A DNA stretch of 26,138 nucleotides, taken from IMG/VR virus record IMGVR_UViG_3300044846_001187, positions 1 to 26,138 of that record. One strand, written 5' to 3'. Numbering within the stretch: position 1 is the stretch's first letter; each line of letters opens with the position of its first letter. The notes beneath the pieces are model-generated. The model was given only the letters and a program-made list of their open reading frames with translations. It was not told the origin of the DNA and made no database searches. This stretch comes from a virus. The position numbers were made by a program, and so were the translations under genes. Shown piece after piece: positions 12,592 to 21,641 of the stretch.

Positions 12592-13881
12592 ATGGCATTA
12601 ACAATCGTAGATGAACCCTTTAACTGGGTGGTACGTGGTCAAAAGATTATGTTGATTGCATCAAGCACAGAAGTAGCGCAGCAAGGTTTTCGCTATGGCT
12701 TGAATATAACCGTTGATGCTAAGACCTACACGTTCTATTTGTCACCTGCTCCAGACAATAACATGTACTTTGACATTGCGCCACTTGTGGATGATTTGCG
12801 CAACCAACAACAACATTTTGCCACCGATAACACAGTAGATGATTTGAGCAAGTATTCGCTTAGCGCATCAATCACTGAATGGTGGCTTGTTGCAGGTGTG
12901 CTAACAGAAAATGAAGGCAGCGAAGTAACAATGACAGGTCGCATTGTGATCAATGGCTACTATCAAGTATTCGATGGCTACAAGCCAAATCCTGAAATAG
13001 GAGTGGATGATATTAAATACGTGCTGCAGGTAAGCTTTAACTACGGCATGAGTGATCGAAAGTATGGCACGCATTCATGGTATTTAGCACCGACTTGGGG
13101 AGCAGGCAACCCAACAGCGCAAAACATAGTTTGGATTCCTTCTTATGAAACCGACTACGGCACGTTGAGCATACCGGGCAACCCAACCTACATGTTCAAT
13201 AACCTTGTTGACAATGTGCGCATTAATTTAGTCAAAGCCAATGGAACCACACTTACCGAAACGCTATCACTAAATGCTTACGATATTGAAGCTTTACCTG
13301 TTTATCCAGCCAACCTGAATGACTGGACAGGTGCATGGACAATCAAACCAAATGAGAATGACAATCCCGGTTGGAGATATTACGAAGTGTTTGCACGAAC
13401 AGGCAGCGCACAATCAAGTGTGAAATATCGTTTCTACAATGCAGCTTACTATGGGCAGAAGGATTGCCACAATGATGTGATTCGTTTGGGATGGGTGAAC
13501 AGTCGTGGTGGATGGGACTACTTCAACTTCATAAAGAAGTCGGAAATGAATGATGAGATTGAGCGCAAGAAGTACCGCAAGGTGTTGTTCAATAGTACAA
13601 CAAGTGTGTTCAGCAAAGACGATCGCGGATTGTATGAACGCAGGAACTTAGTACAGCAAGTCTTGACAGTGACCAGCGACTACATTCAGGAAGGTGAATT
13701 TCTATTCCTTCGTTCGTTGCTTGTGAGCAATCAGGTTGTTTGGATAACACAACGCAACGGTGAGAACATTGCCCTACCTGTAAACTTAGACGATACTACT
13801 TATACCGAACGTAAGACACGTGACGGCAAGCTTTACAACCTATCTTTGAAAGTAAGAATGGCAAACGAATACTGGACATAA
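12592..13881 (+). CDS. Distal tail (Dit-like) protein
   Basis: The 429-aa protein starts with beta-rich repeats and contains 'PTNPFNWVVRG'-like openings typical of tail tip proteins (here DEPFNWVVRGQKIML). The C-terminal part 'IRLGWVNSRGGWDYFNFIKKSEMNDEIERKKYRKVL' and 'VTSDYIQEGEFLFLRSLLVSNQVVWI' occur in Bacteroidetes-phage minor tail proteins. It lies directly before the largest tail gene, as Dit lies before Tal, so it probably forms the distal tail ring. Alternative: another baseplate or tail-tip component. Confidence 0.55.
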   Translation: MALTIVDEPFNWVVRGQKIMLIASSTEVAQQGFRYGLNITVDAKTYTFYLSPAPDNNMYFDIAPLVDDLRNQQQHFATDNTVDDLSKYSLSASITEWWLVAGVLTENEGSEVTMTGRIVINGYYQVFDGYKPNPEIGVDDIKYVLQVSFNYGMSDRKYGTHSWYLAPTWGAGNPTAQNIVWIPSYETDYGTLSIPGNPTYMFNNLVDNVRINLVKANGTTLTETLSLNAYDIEALPVYPANLNDWTGAWTIKPNENDNPGWRYYEVFARTGSAQSSVKYRFYNAAYYGQKDCHNDVIRLGWVNSRGGWDYFNFIKKSEMNDEIERKKYRKVLFNSTTSVFSKDDRGLYERRNLVQQVLTVTSDYIQEGEFLFLRSLLVSNQVVWITQRNGENIALPVNLDDTTYTERKTRDGKLYNLSLKVRMANEYWT

Positions 13882-13882
13882 C

Positions 13883-16800
13883 ATGAATGGAGAAGTACAA
13901 TTAATAGTAAGGAGCGAGCAGCTACCTACCATAGTAAGTGGAACTGACTATTTAGCCAGCGCGATAGTTTCAGGCGATAGTTTTTTCTTTGCATCAGCGG
14001 GAGCAAGTGGATATACTATAGGTAGCAAGATTGAAATAATCGACCAAAGTGTTTCACCTGAAGTTGTTTTGTTTACACGCTATGTGATTGCGTATGATAC
14101 AATAACAGGTGAGGTAACAGTGGACCAACCATTCACATCAAATGTTTCCGATAGTGGTACTTCAATTTACATATATACACTAATAGTTGCAGACACGTAT
14201 CTTGACCTATACGAGAACGAAAGCATATCGCAGAACTGGAAGTTTCAAGACCTATCCAACTTTACAGCACAGGGCGCATTCAGTCGTGAATTCCGTTTAC
14301 CATTTAGCGAAACGAATAAGGAAGCATTAGGGGCATTGTTCGATAATAACGTGGAGCAAGGTGCAGAGAACTACTTCTTTTACAAATTGCCTGCTGAAAT
14401 CCGCGTTGATACCCTACCTATTGCCACAGGTTACTTGCGTGTGCGCAAGGTGTATAAGCAGATGGGCAAACTTAACGAAGTCGAAGTAGCTTTTTATGCT
14501 GAAACACCTGACCTTGTTCGCACCATTGGTGAAAAGAAGTTAAGTGATATTGCTGCGCTTGCTGATTTGAATGAAGCGGTAACCTATGCAAACGTAACAA
14601 CGGAAACAGCCGACCGCATTTGGTCGCTTTGTGATCGTGGGCAAAAGTGGAGCAACGATAACAGTGCAGGTTCAAGACCGATAAGAAATACAAATGCACC
14701 TATTTTTCCTTCTGATTTAACACCTGCAGTTAGTTGGTGGTTTCTACTACGCAACATCGTAACAGAAGCAGGATTTGACCTTGTTGCTTCATCACTTGAA
14801 AACATCCTCAATGATTATTGGATGCCTTTCTCTAATACACCACAAATAATTAATGAAGGTGGAAGCAATCAATACTTCTTTGCAGCATATCCACCAACGG
14901 ATGTAAACGTTCCTTATGGTTCGTGGTCAGGAAATCCTACCATGACCAACATGACAGAAGTGTTTGATAATGACAATGCATTCAATAATACGCTTGGTTA
15001 CTGGACAGCATCAGCAGGTGGTGAATTTACATTTTTTCTCAACTTAGTTTTTACAACAGCAGGCGCAGGATTTCCTACTTATTGGACACGTATTGACCCA
15101 AGGTATTGGGTGATTCGTGGCGGCAACGTTCTTCTTAATGATTCATTGACTCCATTATCTTATCAAATAGGACTTAGTGGAACAGGCACAGGTACTTTAA
15201 ATAGAACACTGACATTGAATTTGCTTCCGGGTGATATTGTTTATTTTGAATTTACCTATGTAAATTTCGAATTTGACAATAATACCCAAATAGGTTTTGA
15301 TCCACTTGTAACTGTAGAAATTTCAGCAGGCACTGGAGCCCAAACGGCTTCAATCATTGGTATTAATAGCGCAACCATAAGCTCAAACCAAATCATTTCA
15401 TATCCGTTGAACGCACCTGATATGCGTCAAATAGATTTTGTGAATGATGTAATTAAGATGCACAACTGCGCAATCGTACCCAGTCGCATCGTGCCGAATC
15501 AAATTGCAATCATTCCACAGAATAACTATTTAGGTACAGGTGATGTATTAGACTGGACAGGCAAGCTTGACATATCTAAAGATGTTATGTTGGGCAGCAC
15601 TGTAGATGTGCAAAAGGCAACGTTTCAATTTACCTACACTGCTGGTGAAGATGCATACAGCAAACTATACAAAGATGCTAATCGTGTTTATGGTGACTAT
15701 AAAGCAGAAGGTTATACAATCAATCCATCAACTGCTCCAAGTGATTTTGTAATAGGCGACCAAAAGATTCAACTTGTAACACGCAGCGCACCTGCTGCAT
15801 TGATACCTAATACAGGAACACCTATTCAATGCTTCTACAATGAGCAGTTAGAATTTGTTGCACCAGGACCGCGCTGCTTGTATAACGCAAATACCGAACA
15901 AATTAATTTATTTAATGAAGTAACAAATAGTGCAACACCAACTACGGCTGTTCCTGTTTTAAATCACTACAGCCATACATATCCAAATATAGATGATTAC
16001 GATTTGAACTGGGCTCCTGAAGTGCCACCGCACGTTCAAACAGTAACAGCCAACCCATACAATAACCTATTTAACTTGTATTGGCGCAATTACATGAATG
16101 AGATTTACTCGCCTGAAGGTAGAATAATGGAAGCATTCTTTGCGCTTGACTTGAAGGATATACTCACATTCTCGTTTGCAGATAAGATATGGATTCAGGA
16201 CAGCTATTGGCGCATACTTGAAATAACGGATTACAAAGTAGGTTACAACGAAAGCACGAAGGTTAAGCTTATCAAATTCCTTGATCAAATTAATGACTGT
16301 TCTTCTACACCTGATAGTGTAACTGCCAACGGTGAAGTAACATTTGTTGATGGTGAAGGTGATCCTGTAGAATCGACAGAAGATTGCTGCTCACGTTATG
16401 GATATTTTTGGGATGAAGTCAACGGTGTGTGCTGGGCATTCAACAACGGTGGTCAGTTCCGCAATTCGATTGTATCAAATGGAAATGGGCAACCTGTTAA
16501 TGCTTCTGTTCAAGCTTTGAGTAATATATCGAATTCGGTAATTAATGGAACTAAGTTAGCCATTGAAGGTGGAAATAGTAGTATGCTAATGGTTGGACAA
16601 GATTTGTCCTTAACTAAGAATGTGCAAGGCAGTAATTTGTTAGGCAGGAATGTCGAAGTTAATCTACCGGGCTTGCACGTAGGTGGCGGCTATCGTGATG
16701 GCAACACACTTTCAACTTACTACGGATGGGCGCAGTTTGGAATCTTTGTGCTGCAAAGCTATCCAACAATTACAACCACAGGTCAAGTTGAAAATTTAGA

Positions 16801-17131
16801 CATTGAAGGTGTAGCAGGTGAATACATCAACATGCCCGATGATACGCTGTGGAGTTGCTTTTGGAATGTAACCATAAAAGATGCAACAGGCGCAAGTGAA
16901 ACTTCTATTCATCATTTTACACTTGAAAAGGTTGGTGGTCTTGCCATTGCCAGCGCAATTACTACGCTTAACACAATAGGTGCAATAGGTGCAAACGTGT
17001 TCACTTTTGGAATTGATACCACTACAAATACTGATGAGCATCGTATAAATGTTACGTTCACAGGAGGCACATACCCAGATGCTTTTGTAATCACTTCATC
17101 ACTTCAATACCAACAATCAAAAACAACATAA
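13883..17131 (+). CDS. Large tail-tip protein (Tal-like)
   Basis: The 1082-aa product carries, at about residues 110-165, the motif 'YENESISQNWKFQDLSNFTAQGAFSREFRLPFSETN' frequent in large minor structural proteins of Bacteroidetes phages; the middle is beta-rich with 'MRQIDFVNDVIKMHNCAIVPSRIVPNQIAIIPQNNYLGTGDVLDWT' and the end is Gly/Ser/Thr-rich and fibre-like (about 860-1082). The first part of such proteins usually sits at the tail tip and the end contacts the host. The gene lies between Dit-like and tape measure genes. No hydrolase motif was seen. Confidence 0.6.
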   Translation: MNGEVQLIVRSEQLPTIVSGTDYLASAIVSGDSFFFASAGASGYTIGSKIEIIDQSVSPEVVLFTRYVIAYDTITGEVTVDQPFTSNVSDSGTSIYIYTLIVADTYLDLYENESISQNWKFQDLSNFTAQGAFSREFRLPFSETNKEALGALFDNNVEQGAENYFFYKLPAEIRVDTLPIATGYLRVRKVYKQMGKLNEVEVAFYAETPDLVRTIGEKKLSDIAALADLNEAVTYANVTTETADRIWSLCDRGQKWSNDNSAGSRPIRNTNAPIFPSDLTPAVSWWFLLRNIVTEAGFDLVASSLENILNDYWMPFSNTPQIINEGGSNQYFFAAYPPTDVNVPYGSWSGNPTMTNMTEVFDNDNAFNNTLGYWTASAGGEFTFFLNLVFTTAGAGFPTYWTRIDPRYWVIRGGNVLLNDSLTPLSYQIGLSGTGTGTLNRTLTLNLLPGDIVYFEFTYVNFEFDNNTQIGFDPLVTVEISAGTGAQTASIIGINSATISSNQIISYPLNAPDMRQIDFVNDVIKMHNCAIVPSRIVPNQIAIIPQNNYLGTGDVLDWTGKLDISKDVMLGSTVDVQKATFQFTYTAGEDAYSKLYKDANRVYGDYKAEGYTINPSTAPSDFVIGDQKIQLVTRSAPAALIPNTGTPIQCFYNEQLEFVAPGPRCLYNANTEQINLFNEVTNSATPTTAVPVLNHYSHTYPNIDDYDLNWAPEVPPHVQTVTANPYNNLFNLYWRNYMNEIYSPEGRIMEAFFALDLKDILTFSFADKIWIQDSYWRILEITDYKVGYNESTKVKLIKFLDQINDCSSTPDSVTANGEVTFVDGEGDPVESTEDCCSRYGYFWDEVNGVCWAFNNGGQFRNSIVSNGNGQPVNASVQALSNISNSVINGTKLAIEGGNSSMLMVGQDLSLTKNVQGSNLLGRNVEVNLPGLHVGGGYRDGNTLSTYYGWAQFGIFVLQSYPTITTTGQVENLDIEGVAGEYINMPDDTLWSCFWNVTIKDATGASETSIHHFTLEKVGGLAIASAITTLNTIGAIGANVFTFGIDTTTNTDEHRINVTFTGGTYPDAFVITSSLQYQQSKTT

Positions 17132-17304
17132 TGGATTCAATCAAAAACTCAATGCGCTACATCCAGTTAGGCATCGCAACAAAGAAGGAACACAATTACT
17201 CGCTTCGCAAGTGGCAGCGTGTTCTATGGTTTGTAACGCTGTATGCATGGCGCACTATCTTGTTTTTCGGACTAATCTATTTACTATCTAAACTTATTTA
17301 CTAA
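17131..17304 (+). CDS. 57-aa basic membrane peptide
   Basis: Between the tail-tip and tape measure genes a short frame starts at 17131, where the preceding TAA overlaps it by one base (ATAATGG), and ends in TAA at 17302-17304, again overlapping the next ATG. The peptide has a basic N-terminal half (MRYIQLGIATKKEHNYSLRKWQRV) and one hydrophobic C-terminal segment (LWFVTLYAW and ILFFGLIYLLSKLIY). Double overlap supports a real gene. A role in tail assembly or membrane contact is only inferred. Confidence 0.7.
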   Translation: MDSIKNSMRYIQLGIATKKEHNYSLRKWQRVLWFVTLYAWRTILFFGLIYLLSKLIY

Positions 17305-19124
17305 TGGCTGAACCTATTGTACGGACCTTTGAGATTGACACCACGAAAAGTGAGCAGAACCTACGAAGCTTAGGTACTGCTTTCGATAGTGCAGATAATG
17401 CTGGCAAATCGCTGAAGGCGCAGCTGCGTGAATTACAAGCGCAGTTGGCTAATACTGATCCACAGACGCAAAAGTATCGCGACCTTTCAAAGGCAGCTGG
17501 TGAGCTAAAGGATAAGATTCAGGATGCAGCGCAAGCGGTAGGTACACAGGCAGGTGGAGCATTCGAAAAGGTTAGTGGTTCTTTAGGACTTGTTACATCA
17601 CGCATTGCGAATCTTGACTTCGAAGGTGCGGCTGAAGGTGCGAAGTTGCTTGCACAAAATATCAGCGACATCAAGCCGGGTGATATTGCCAAAGGTATTC
17701 AGGGAATAGGTAGTGCATTCGCATCAGTCGGTAAGGCATTATTGACCAATCCTATATTTTTGATTGGTGCAGCCATTGCAGGTGCTATCGTTTATGCTGA
17801 AGAATTGCTTTCGCTGATTGACGGTGTTACAGATGCGGATCAAGAAGCATTGAACATTCAAAAAGAAAGAGCAGCTACAGCTAAAGAGCAGTTTGATTTG
17901 ATTGGTCAAACTGAAGAAAGTTTGAAGCGACAAGGTTTAAGTGAGAAACAAATAACTGAACTGAAGCTTCAGCAATTAAATGCTGCAATACTCGAGCAGC
18001 AAGTTGTAGTTGAAACAAGTAAACAACAAGCGGCTGCACAGATAGCAGCGGCTGAAAGAAACGCAAAGTATCTGCAAACCTTTCTTGACTTTGTTACGTT
18101 TCCGCAGCGCAAGATTGCAGAATTCTTTGAAGGTTTCGTAAACGGTGCAATCGATATACTTAACAAGTTAGGTTTAGGTATTGATAAAATTAGCATCACA
18201 CCAATCTTTGACCAAGTAAACAATTTTATTGTAAAGAAAATTTTTGACCCTGAAGAAGAACGAAAGAATCAGGAAGTAATTGTAAAGGATGCCGAAAAGA
18301 CATTGCTTCAATTAGTCAATCAGCGTGATGGTATTTTAAACGCACAGGAGGCAAAAGAAAAGGCAGCGCGTGAAAAGGCAGCGGCAGATAAAAAAGCTGC
18401 AGCTGAAAAGGAAGCAGCAGATTTAAAAGCAGCAACCGATAAAGCTAATGCTGATAGATTAAAGAATGAACAAGAAATAAGTGATTTACTCGATAAACTT
18501 TATCAAGAAAATGTAAAAGAATTTGAAGCGGCTGAAAAGGCAAAACTTGATGCGGCAAAACTTGCAGCTGAAGAACAGGAAAAATTACGGCAGCAGGAAT
18601 TAGCCAATGCTATTGCGCTTAAGGAAGGCAAAATACAACTTGCTACAGATTCGCTAAGCATCATTGCAAATCTTGCGGCTGTATATGGCAAAGGTGATGA
18701 GAAACGTGCAAAGCGTGCTTTTCAAATACAGAAAGCTGTTAGCATTGCACAGGCAACTATTGAAACATACAAGGGTGCAACAGCTGCATTCACTCAAACT
18801 CAATTAAATCCTATTTCTATTTTATTCCCTGCAGCACCATATATCGCTGCAGGTGCTGCGGTTGCCGCTGGTCTTGCTAATGTAGCAAGCATTTCAGCGC
18901 AACAATTTCAAGGTGGTAGCAATACTTCACCAAGTGAACCAAGTGCACCTTCACTGGGTGGTGGGGGTGGTGGAACACAACCTGCACAATTCAACCCACT
19001 TGCTGCGCAGTTTGTAACAAATAGACCTGACCAATACACACCACGTGCTTATGTGTTAGCAGGTGATGTAGCAAGCCAACAAGAAATTCGCGAGAACGTA
19101 GAAGACCTTTCACGTATTGGATAA
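17304..19124 (+). CDS. Tape measure protein
   Basis: The 606-aa protein sets tail length. It starts with the usual 'TTKSEQNLRSLGTAFDSADNAGKSLKAQLRELQAQLANTDP' coiled coil, has a hydrophobic helix pair near residues 145-172 (LLTNPIFLIGAAIAGAIVYAEELLSLI), a long Ala/Lys/Glu coiled coil (about 350-445) and a second hydrophobic region near 500-530, then a Gly-rich tail. By the rule of thumb of about 1.5 A per residue, the tail would be near 90 nm. Unusually it lies downstream of the tip genes and away from the chaperone, with seven genes between. Confidence 0.85.
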   Translation: MAEPIVRTFEIDTTKSEQNLRSLGTAFDSADNAGKSLKAQLRELQAQLANTDPQTQKYRDLSKAAGELKDKIQDAAQAVGTQAGGAFEKVSGSLGLVTSRIANLDFEGAAEGAKLLAQNISDIKPGDIAKGIQGIGSAFASVGKALLTNPIFLIGAAIAGAIVYAEELLSLIDGVTDADQEALNIQKERAATAKEQFDLIGQTEESLKRQGLSEKQITELKLQQLNAAILEQQVVVETSKQQAAAQIAAAERNAKYLQTFLDFVTFPQRKIAEFFEGFVNGAIDILNKLGLGIDKISITPIFDQVNNFIVKKIFDPEEERKNQEVIVKDAEKTLLQLVNQRDGILNAQEAKEKAAREKAAADKKAAAEKEAADLKAATDKANADRLKNEQEISDLLDKLYQENVKEFEAAEKAKLDAAKLAAEEQEKLRQQELANAIALKEGKIQLATDSLSIIANLAAVYGKGDEKRAKRAFQIQKAVSIAQATIETYKGATAAFTQTQLNPISILFPAAPYIAAGAAVAAGLANVASISAQQFQGGSNTSPSEPSAPSLGGGGGGTQPAQFNPLAAQFVTNRPDQYTPRAYVLAGDVASQQEIRENVEDLSRIG

Positions 19125-19143
19125 ACTAAATTAAATTTGCAAA

Positions 19144-19734
19144 ATGGATAAAAGAAAAATCGTTAAGTGTGTAATCGACGAAGAAGGTCGTTTGGGTATA
19201 ACTGCAATGGGGCTTGTTGATAGTCCAGCTATCGAAGAAAATTGGATAGCATTAAGCAAGATGCAACTTGCCAAAGTAGATGATGAACGCAGGATGCTAT
19301 ATGGTCCTGCATTGATACCGGATAAGCAAATACTTCGCTATGACGAAAAGGGTGAGCCATACTATGTGTACTTTGAAAAGGCAACAGTGAGCGCAATAGC
19401 GCATCAATTCTTTAAAAAGAATCTGCAACACACTACTAACCTACAGCACGAAATACCAGTGACAGGTGTGACAGTTGTAGAATCATGGATTAAAGAAGGC
19501 AAGCATGATAAGTCAATACAACTTGGTTTGCCTGAACTACCTGATGGTACATGGTTCATAGGTACAAAGGTTGATGAAGATCATGTGTGGAATGATGTAA
19601 AAGAAGGCAAGGTGCGTGGCTATAGCATCGAAGGTTTCTTTAACGAAGTGGGAGTGGCTATGAGTGGAGTGAAGAACTACGAAGCAGAATTAGTTCTTGA
19701 ATTAGAAAATATCATTAGCGGTTTGGTGAAATAA
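19144..19734 (+). CDS. XkdF-like prohead protease
   Basis: The 196-aa protein contains 'MLYGPALIPDKQILRYDEKGEPYYVYFEKATVSAIAHQFFKK' (about residues 51-92), 'NLQHE' with H102 as likely catalytic histidine, 'VVESWIKEGKHDKS' and 'DGTWFIGTKVDEDHVWNDVKEGKVRGYSIEGFF' with S161 in GYSIEG as likely serine. This is the XkdF/prohead serine protease layout, which cleaves scaffold and capsid during maturation. It starts 20 nt after the tape measure stop. A TAAATTTG lies just before the start but has no -33 partner. Confidence 0.8.
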   Translation: MDKRKIVKCVIDEEGRLGITAMGLVDSPAIEENWIALSKMQLAKVDDERRMLYGPALIPDKQILRYDEKGEPYYVYFEKATVSAIAHQFFKKNLQHTTNLQHEIPVTGVTVVESWIKEGKHDKSIQLGLPELPDGTWFIGTKVDEDHVWNDVKEGKVRGYSIEGFFNEVGVAMSGVKNYEAELVLELENIISGLVK

Positions 19735-19751
19735 AATTTTGTTTATCTTCG
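19722..19751 (+). promoter_or_regulatory. Rightward promoter at the end of the protease gene
   Basis: TTTG (19722-19725), 18 nt and TATCTTCG (19744-19751) match the Bacteroidetes promoter with one base off in the -7 element. Predicted start is near 19758, next to a TTATC-gt-GATAA palindrome (19757-19768). Transcripts would meet the terminator at 19800-19826 after about 70 nt, or read on into the scaffold and capsid genes. Confidence 0.5.
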
Positions 19752-19757
19752 CCATGT

Positions 19758-19826
19758 TATCGTGATAAAATTGGTTTTAGGTTTTAACAATTAAAAAGAA
19801 AGGGGCAAACGAGCCCCTTCTTTTTT
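19758..19826 (+). ncRNA. Short RNA candidate between promoter and terminator
   Basis: A promoter ends at 19751 and a strong hairpin plus T-tract lies at 19800-19826, with no reading frame of note between (ATG at 19754 stops after three codons). A transcript of about 70 nt would result. It contains TTTTAACAATT, which weakly resembles the control block at 617-651 and 7069-7105. Existence is inferred from the two flanking signals only. Confidence 0.3.
19800..19826. terminator. Bidirectional terminator
   Basis: AAGGGGC-aaacga-GCCCCTT (stem 19800-19806 with 19813-19819) is followed by CTTTTTT on the plus strand and by TCTTTTT on the minus strand, so it works both ways. It separates the rightward protease gene from the leftward ribbon-helix-helix gene that ends at 19845. 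Confidence 0.85.
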
Positions 19827-19844
19827 ACAATCTAAACTAATCTA

Positions 19845-19979
19845 CTACAGCATACAAGCGCGGCTGTATTCTGCCATTGACATTTTTGATGCTTTAGCAT
19901 TTTTAACCACAGCTTTGTATTGCTTATCGGTTAATCTCACTGAAATCTTTTTCGTAAACGTTTCTTGTGGCTTTTTCAT
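19845..19979 (-). CDS. Small ribbon-helix-helix protein, orphan on opposite strand
   Basis: The 44-aa protein reads MKKPQETFTKKISVRLTDKQ, then YKAVVKNAKASKMSMAEYSR and ACML. The strand 'KKISVRLTD' followed by two helices with 'KASKMSMAEYSR' is the Arc/MetJ or MobC-type ribbon-helix-helix pattern, so it should bind DNA as a dimer. It is the only gene on this strand within the structural arm, has its own promoter (20003-20033) and ends at the bidirectional terminator, which is how morons look. It may regulate the structural promoters nearby or host genes; no target can be seen from sequence alone. Confidence 0.75.
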   Translation of the reverse strand: MKKPQETFTKKISVRLTDKQYKAVVKNAKASKMSMAEYSRACML

Positions 19980-20002
19980 AATAGGTGTATTTATTTATAC
20001 GG

Positions 20003-20033
20003 CTAATGTAAGAAGGATTTGGCATGTAACAAA
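20003..20033 (-). promoter_or_regulatory. Promoter of the ribbon-helix-helix gene
   Basis: On the minus strand TTTG (20033-20030), 19 nt and TACATTAG (20010-20003) match the Bacteroidetes promoter with one base off. RNA would start near 19996, giving a 17-nt leader before the ATG at 19979. Confidence 0.6.
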
Positions 20034-20068
20034 ATCACTTTTTTGCTACTATACCCAAATATAAATCG

Positions 20069-20656
20069 ATGTCAAACATAAAAGAACAAATCAAATCCGT
20101 ATTCTCTAAGTACGGCATTGATCCTTCAAGCGTTGGTATCAAGTTCGAAGAAGAAGCTGCTGCAACGGAAGTAAAGTTTGCAGTTGAAGGTACTTTGAAT
20201 GATGGTACTAAAATCTATTCTACCGCTGATGAGTGGGTAGTAGGTGTGGATATCTACACACAGGATGCTGAAGGTAATCCAGTGCCGGTTCCTGCAGGCG
20301 AATACATCCTTGAAGACGGTGTGACCAAAGTAGTCGTAGGCGAAGATGGTCTTGTTGCCGAAATCGAACGCGAAGAACAATCAACTGAAATGAGCAGCGA
20401 AGACCTCGTTGCTGTTATCGGTTCATTGTCGGAGCGCATTGCTGCACTTGAAACTGAAAAGACTGAACTAAGCGCATCCGTTGAATCTGCAAAGAATGAA
20501 GTTGAAACAGTTAAAGCTGAACTTGCTTCGGTTAAGAAAGCACCTGCTGTTCCTTCAGTTAAATCACAAGAGTTTAAGAAAAACGCTGCTCCTGTTGTTG
20601 CATCGAATGGTTCATCATTCAGCGACTTCATGGAAAGCTTGCGTGCAAAAAAGTAA
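20069..20656 (+). CDS. Capsid scaffold or assembly protein
   Basis: The 195-aa acidic protein combines an N-terminal domain with 'GTKIYSTADEWVVGVDIYTQDAEGNPVPVPAGEYILEDGVTKVVVGEDGLVAEI', seen before capsid genes of Bacteroidetes phages, with a coiled coil 'LSERIAALETEKTELSASVESAKNEVETVKAELASVKK' (about residues 114-152) and a basic C-terminus. It lies between the protease and capsid genes, the usual scaffold position. It would template the prohead and be removed by the protease. No good promoter of its own was found; it may use the one at 19722-19751 by read-through. Confidence 0.7.
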   Translation: MSNIKEQIKSVFSKYGIDPSSVGIKFEEEAAATEVKFAVEGTLNDGTKIYSTADEWVVGVDIYTQDAEGNPVPVPAGEYILEDGVTKVVVGEDGLVAEIEREEQSTEMSSEDLVAVIGSLSERIAALETEKTELSASVESAKNEVETVKAELASVKKAPAVPSVKSQEFKKNAAPVVASNGSSFSDFMESLRAKK

Positions 20657-20685
20657 ATTAATTCACCTCATAATTTAAATTTAAA

Positions 20686-21582
20686 ATGCCAACAACAACT
20701 TCACTCACCACCACCTATGCAGGTGAATTAGCTGGTGAAATCGTAGCTAAAGCTTTGTTGTCTAACGTATCTGCTGGATATGTTACAATGAAGCCAAACG
20801 TACCTTACAAATCAGTAGTACGTAAAATTGATGACACCGTATCATTTGCGGCAGGAACATGTGATTTCACGCCAACAGGCACAATCACTTTGACCGAGCG
20901 CATTTTGACTTTGGAAGAATTCCAAGTTCAGCGTCAAATCTGTAAAAAGGACTTCTTCACAGATTGGTCTACAGCCGATGTAATGTCAGGTCGCGTAAAC
21001 ACTCAAATCCAAGATGCTATTATCGAGCGTTTGGTAGGTGGTATCGCAGCTGCTAACGAAACTATCATGTGGTCAGGTGTAAATGCAACCGCTGGTCAGT
21101 ACGATGGATTCGAGACTTTGATCAAGGCAGGTGGTTCAGGTGCTGTATCTGCAGGTTCAGGCGCATTGAGCGACACTAACATTATCGCTACCATTTGGGA
21201 CGTAATCAACACTGCTCCTGCTGCTGTGAAAGGTGCTGCTGAAAAGCCAGCTATCTACATGGGACAGGCTGCATGGGAAGCTTACATGCAAGCACAAATC
21301 GCTGCAGGTAACGGTTGGTATTTGACAGGTGGTCCTGAAGTAAGCAAGCGTTTCGTTGGTATGTACGAAATCTACGTTTGTCCGGGTATGACTGCTAACA
21401 ATATCATCTTTGCTCAACCAAGCAACTTGATGTTGGGTACTTGGCAGGAAAACCAAATGAACGAAGTGTTCATTTTGGATATGCAGAATCTTGACGGCTC
21501 ACAGAACGTTCGCTACGGTGCACGTTTCTACTTGGGTGCGCAGATTGCTGTTGCCGAAGACATCACCTACTGGGGTGCATAA
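20686..21582 (+). CDS. Major capsid protein
   Basis: The 298-aa product has the length and composition of HK97-fold capsid proteins: an N-terminal arm, 'GFETLIKAGGSGAVSAG' region, beta strands with 'IYMGQAAWEAYMQAQ' and a closing 'NVRYGARFYLGAQIAVAEDITYWGA', which matches the P-domain and C-terminal beta strand pattern. It follows the scaffold gene by 29 nt and is followed by a hairpin at 21596-21617, fitting a highly expressed gene. It is one of the surest calls in the structural arm, from context rather than a search. Confidence 0.85.
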   Translation: MPTTTSLTTTYAGELAGEIVAKALLSNVSAGYVTMKPNVPYKSVVRKIDDTVSFAAGTCDFTPTGTITLTERILTLEEFQVQRQICKKDFFTDWSTADVMSGRVNTQIQDAIIERLVGGIAAANETIMWSGVNATAGQYDGFETLIKAGGSGAVSAGSGALSDTNIIATIWDVINTAPAAVKGAAEKPAIYMGQAAWEAYMQAQIAAGNGWYLTGGPEVSKRFVGMYEIYVCPGMTANNIIFAQPSNLMLGTWQENQMNEVFILDMQNLDGSQNVRYGARFYLGAQIAVAEDITYWGA

Positions 21583-21595
21583 TCAATAAAATAAG

Positions 21596-21620
21596 AAGGG
21601 GGTGTAACAGCCCCCTTTTA
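21596..21620 (+). terminator. Hairpin after major capsid gene
   Basis: AAGGGGG (21596-21602) pairs with CCCCCTT (21611-21617) around an 8-nt loop, followed by a short TTTTA run. It lies 13 nt after the capsid stop. The T-tract is short, so partial read-through to the next gene or mRNA 3'-end protection is likely. Confidence 0.7.
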
Positions 21621-21641
21621 ACCAACTAAAAAAATAATAAT

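Noticed and set aside
9288-17131. Diversity-generating retroelement acting on fibre genes
   Set aside because: No reverse transcriptase and no template/variable repeat pair were found in the window; only short protein repeats (NKPT) are present.
19132-19139. TAAATTTG just before the prohead protease as a promoter
   Set aside because: No -33 partner, and the transcript would begin at or after the start codon.
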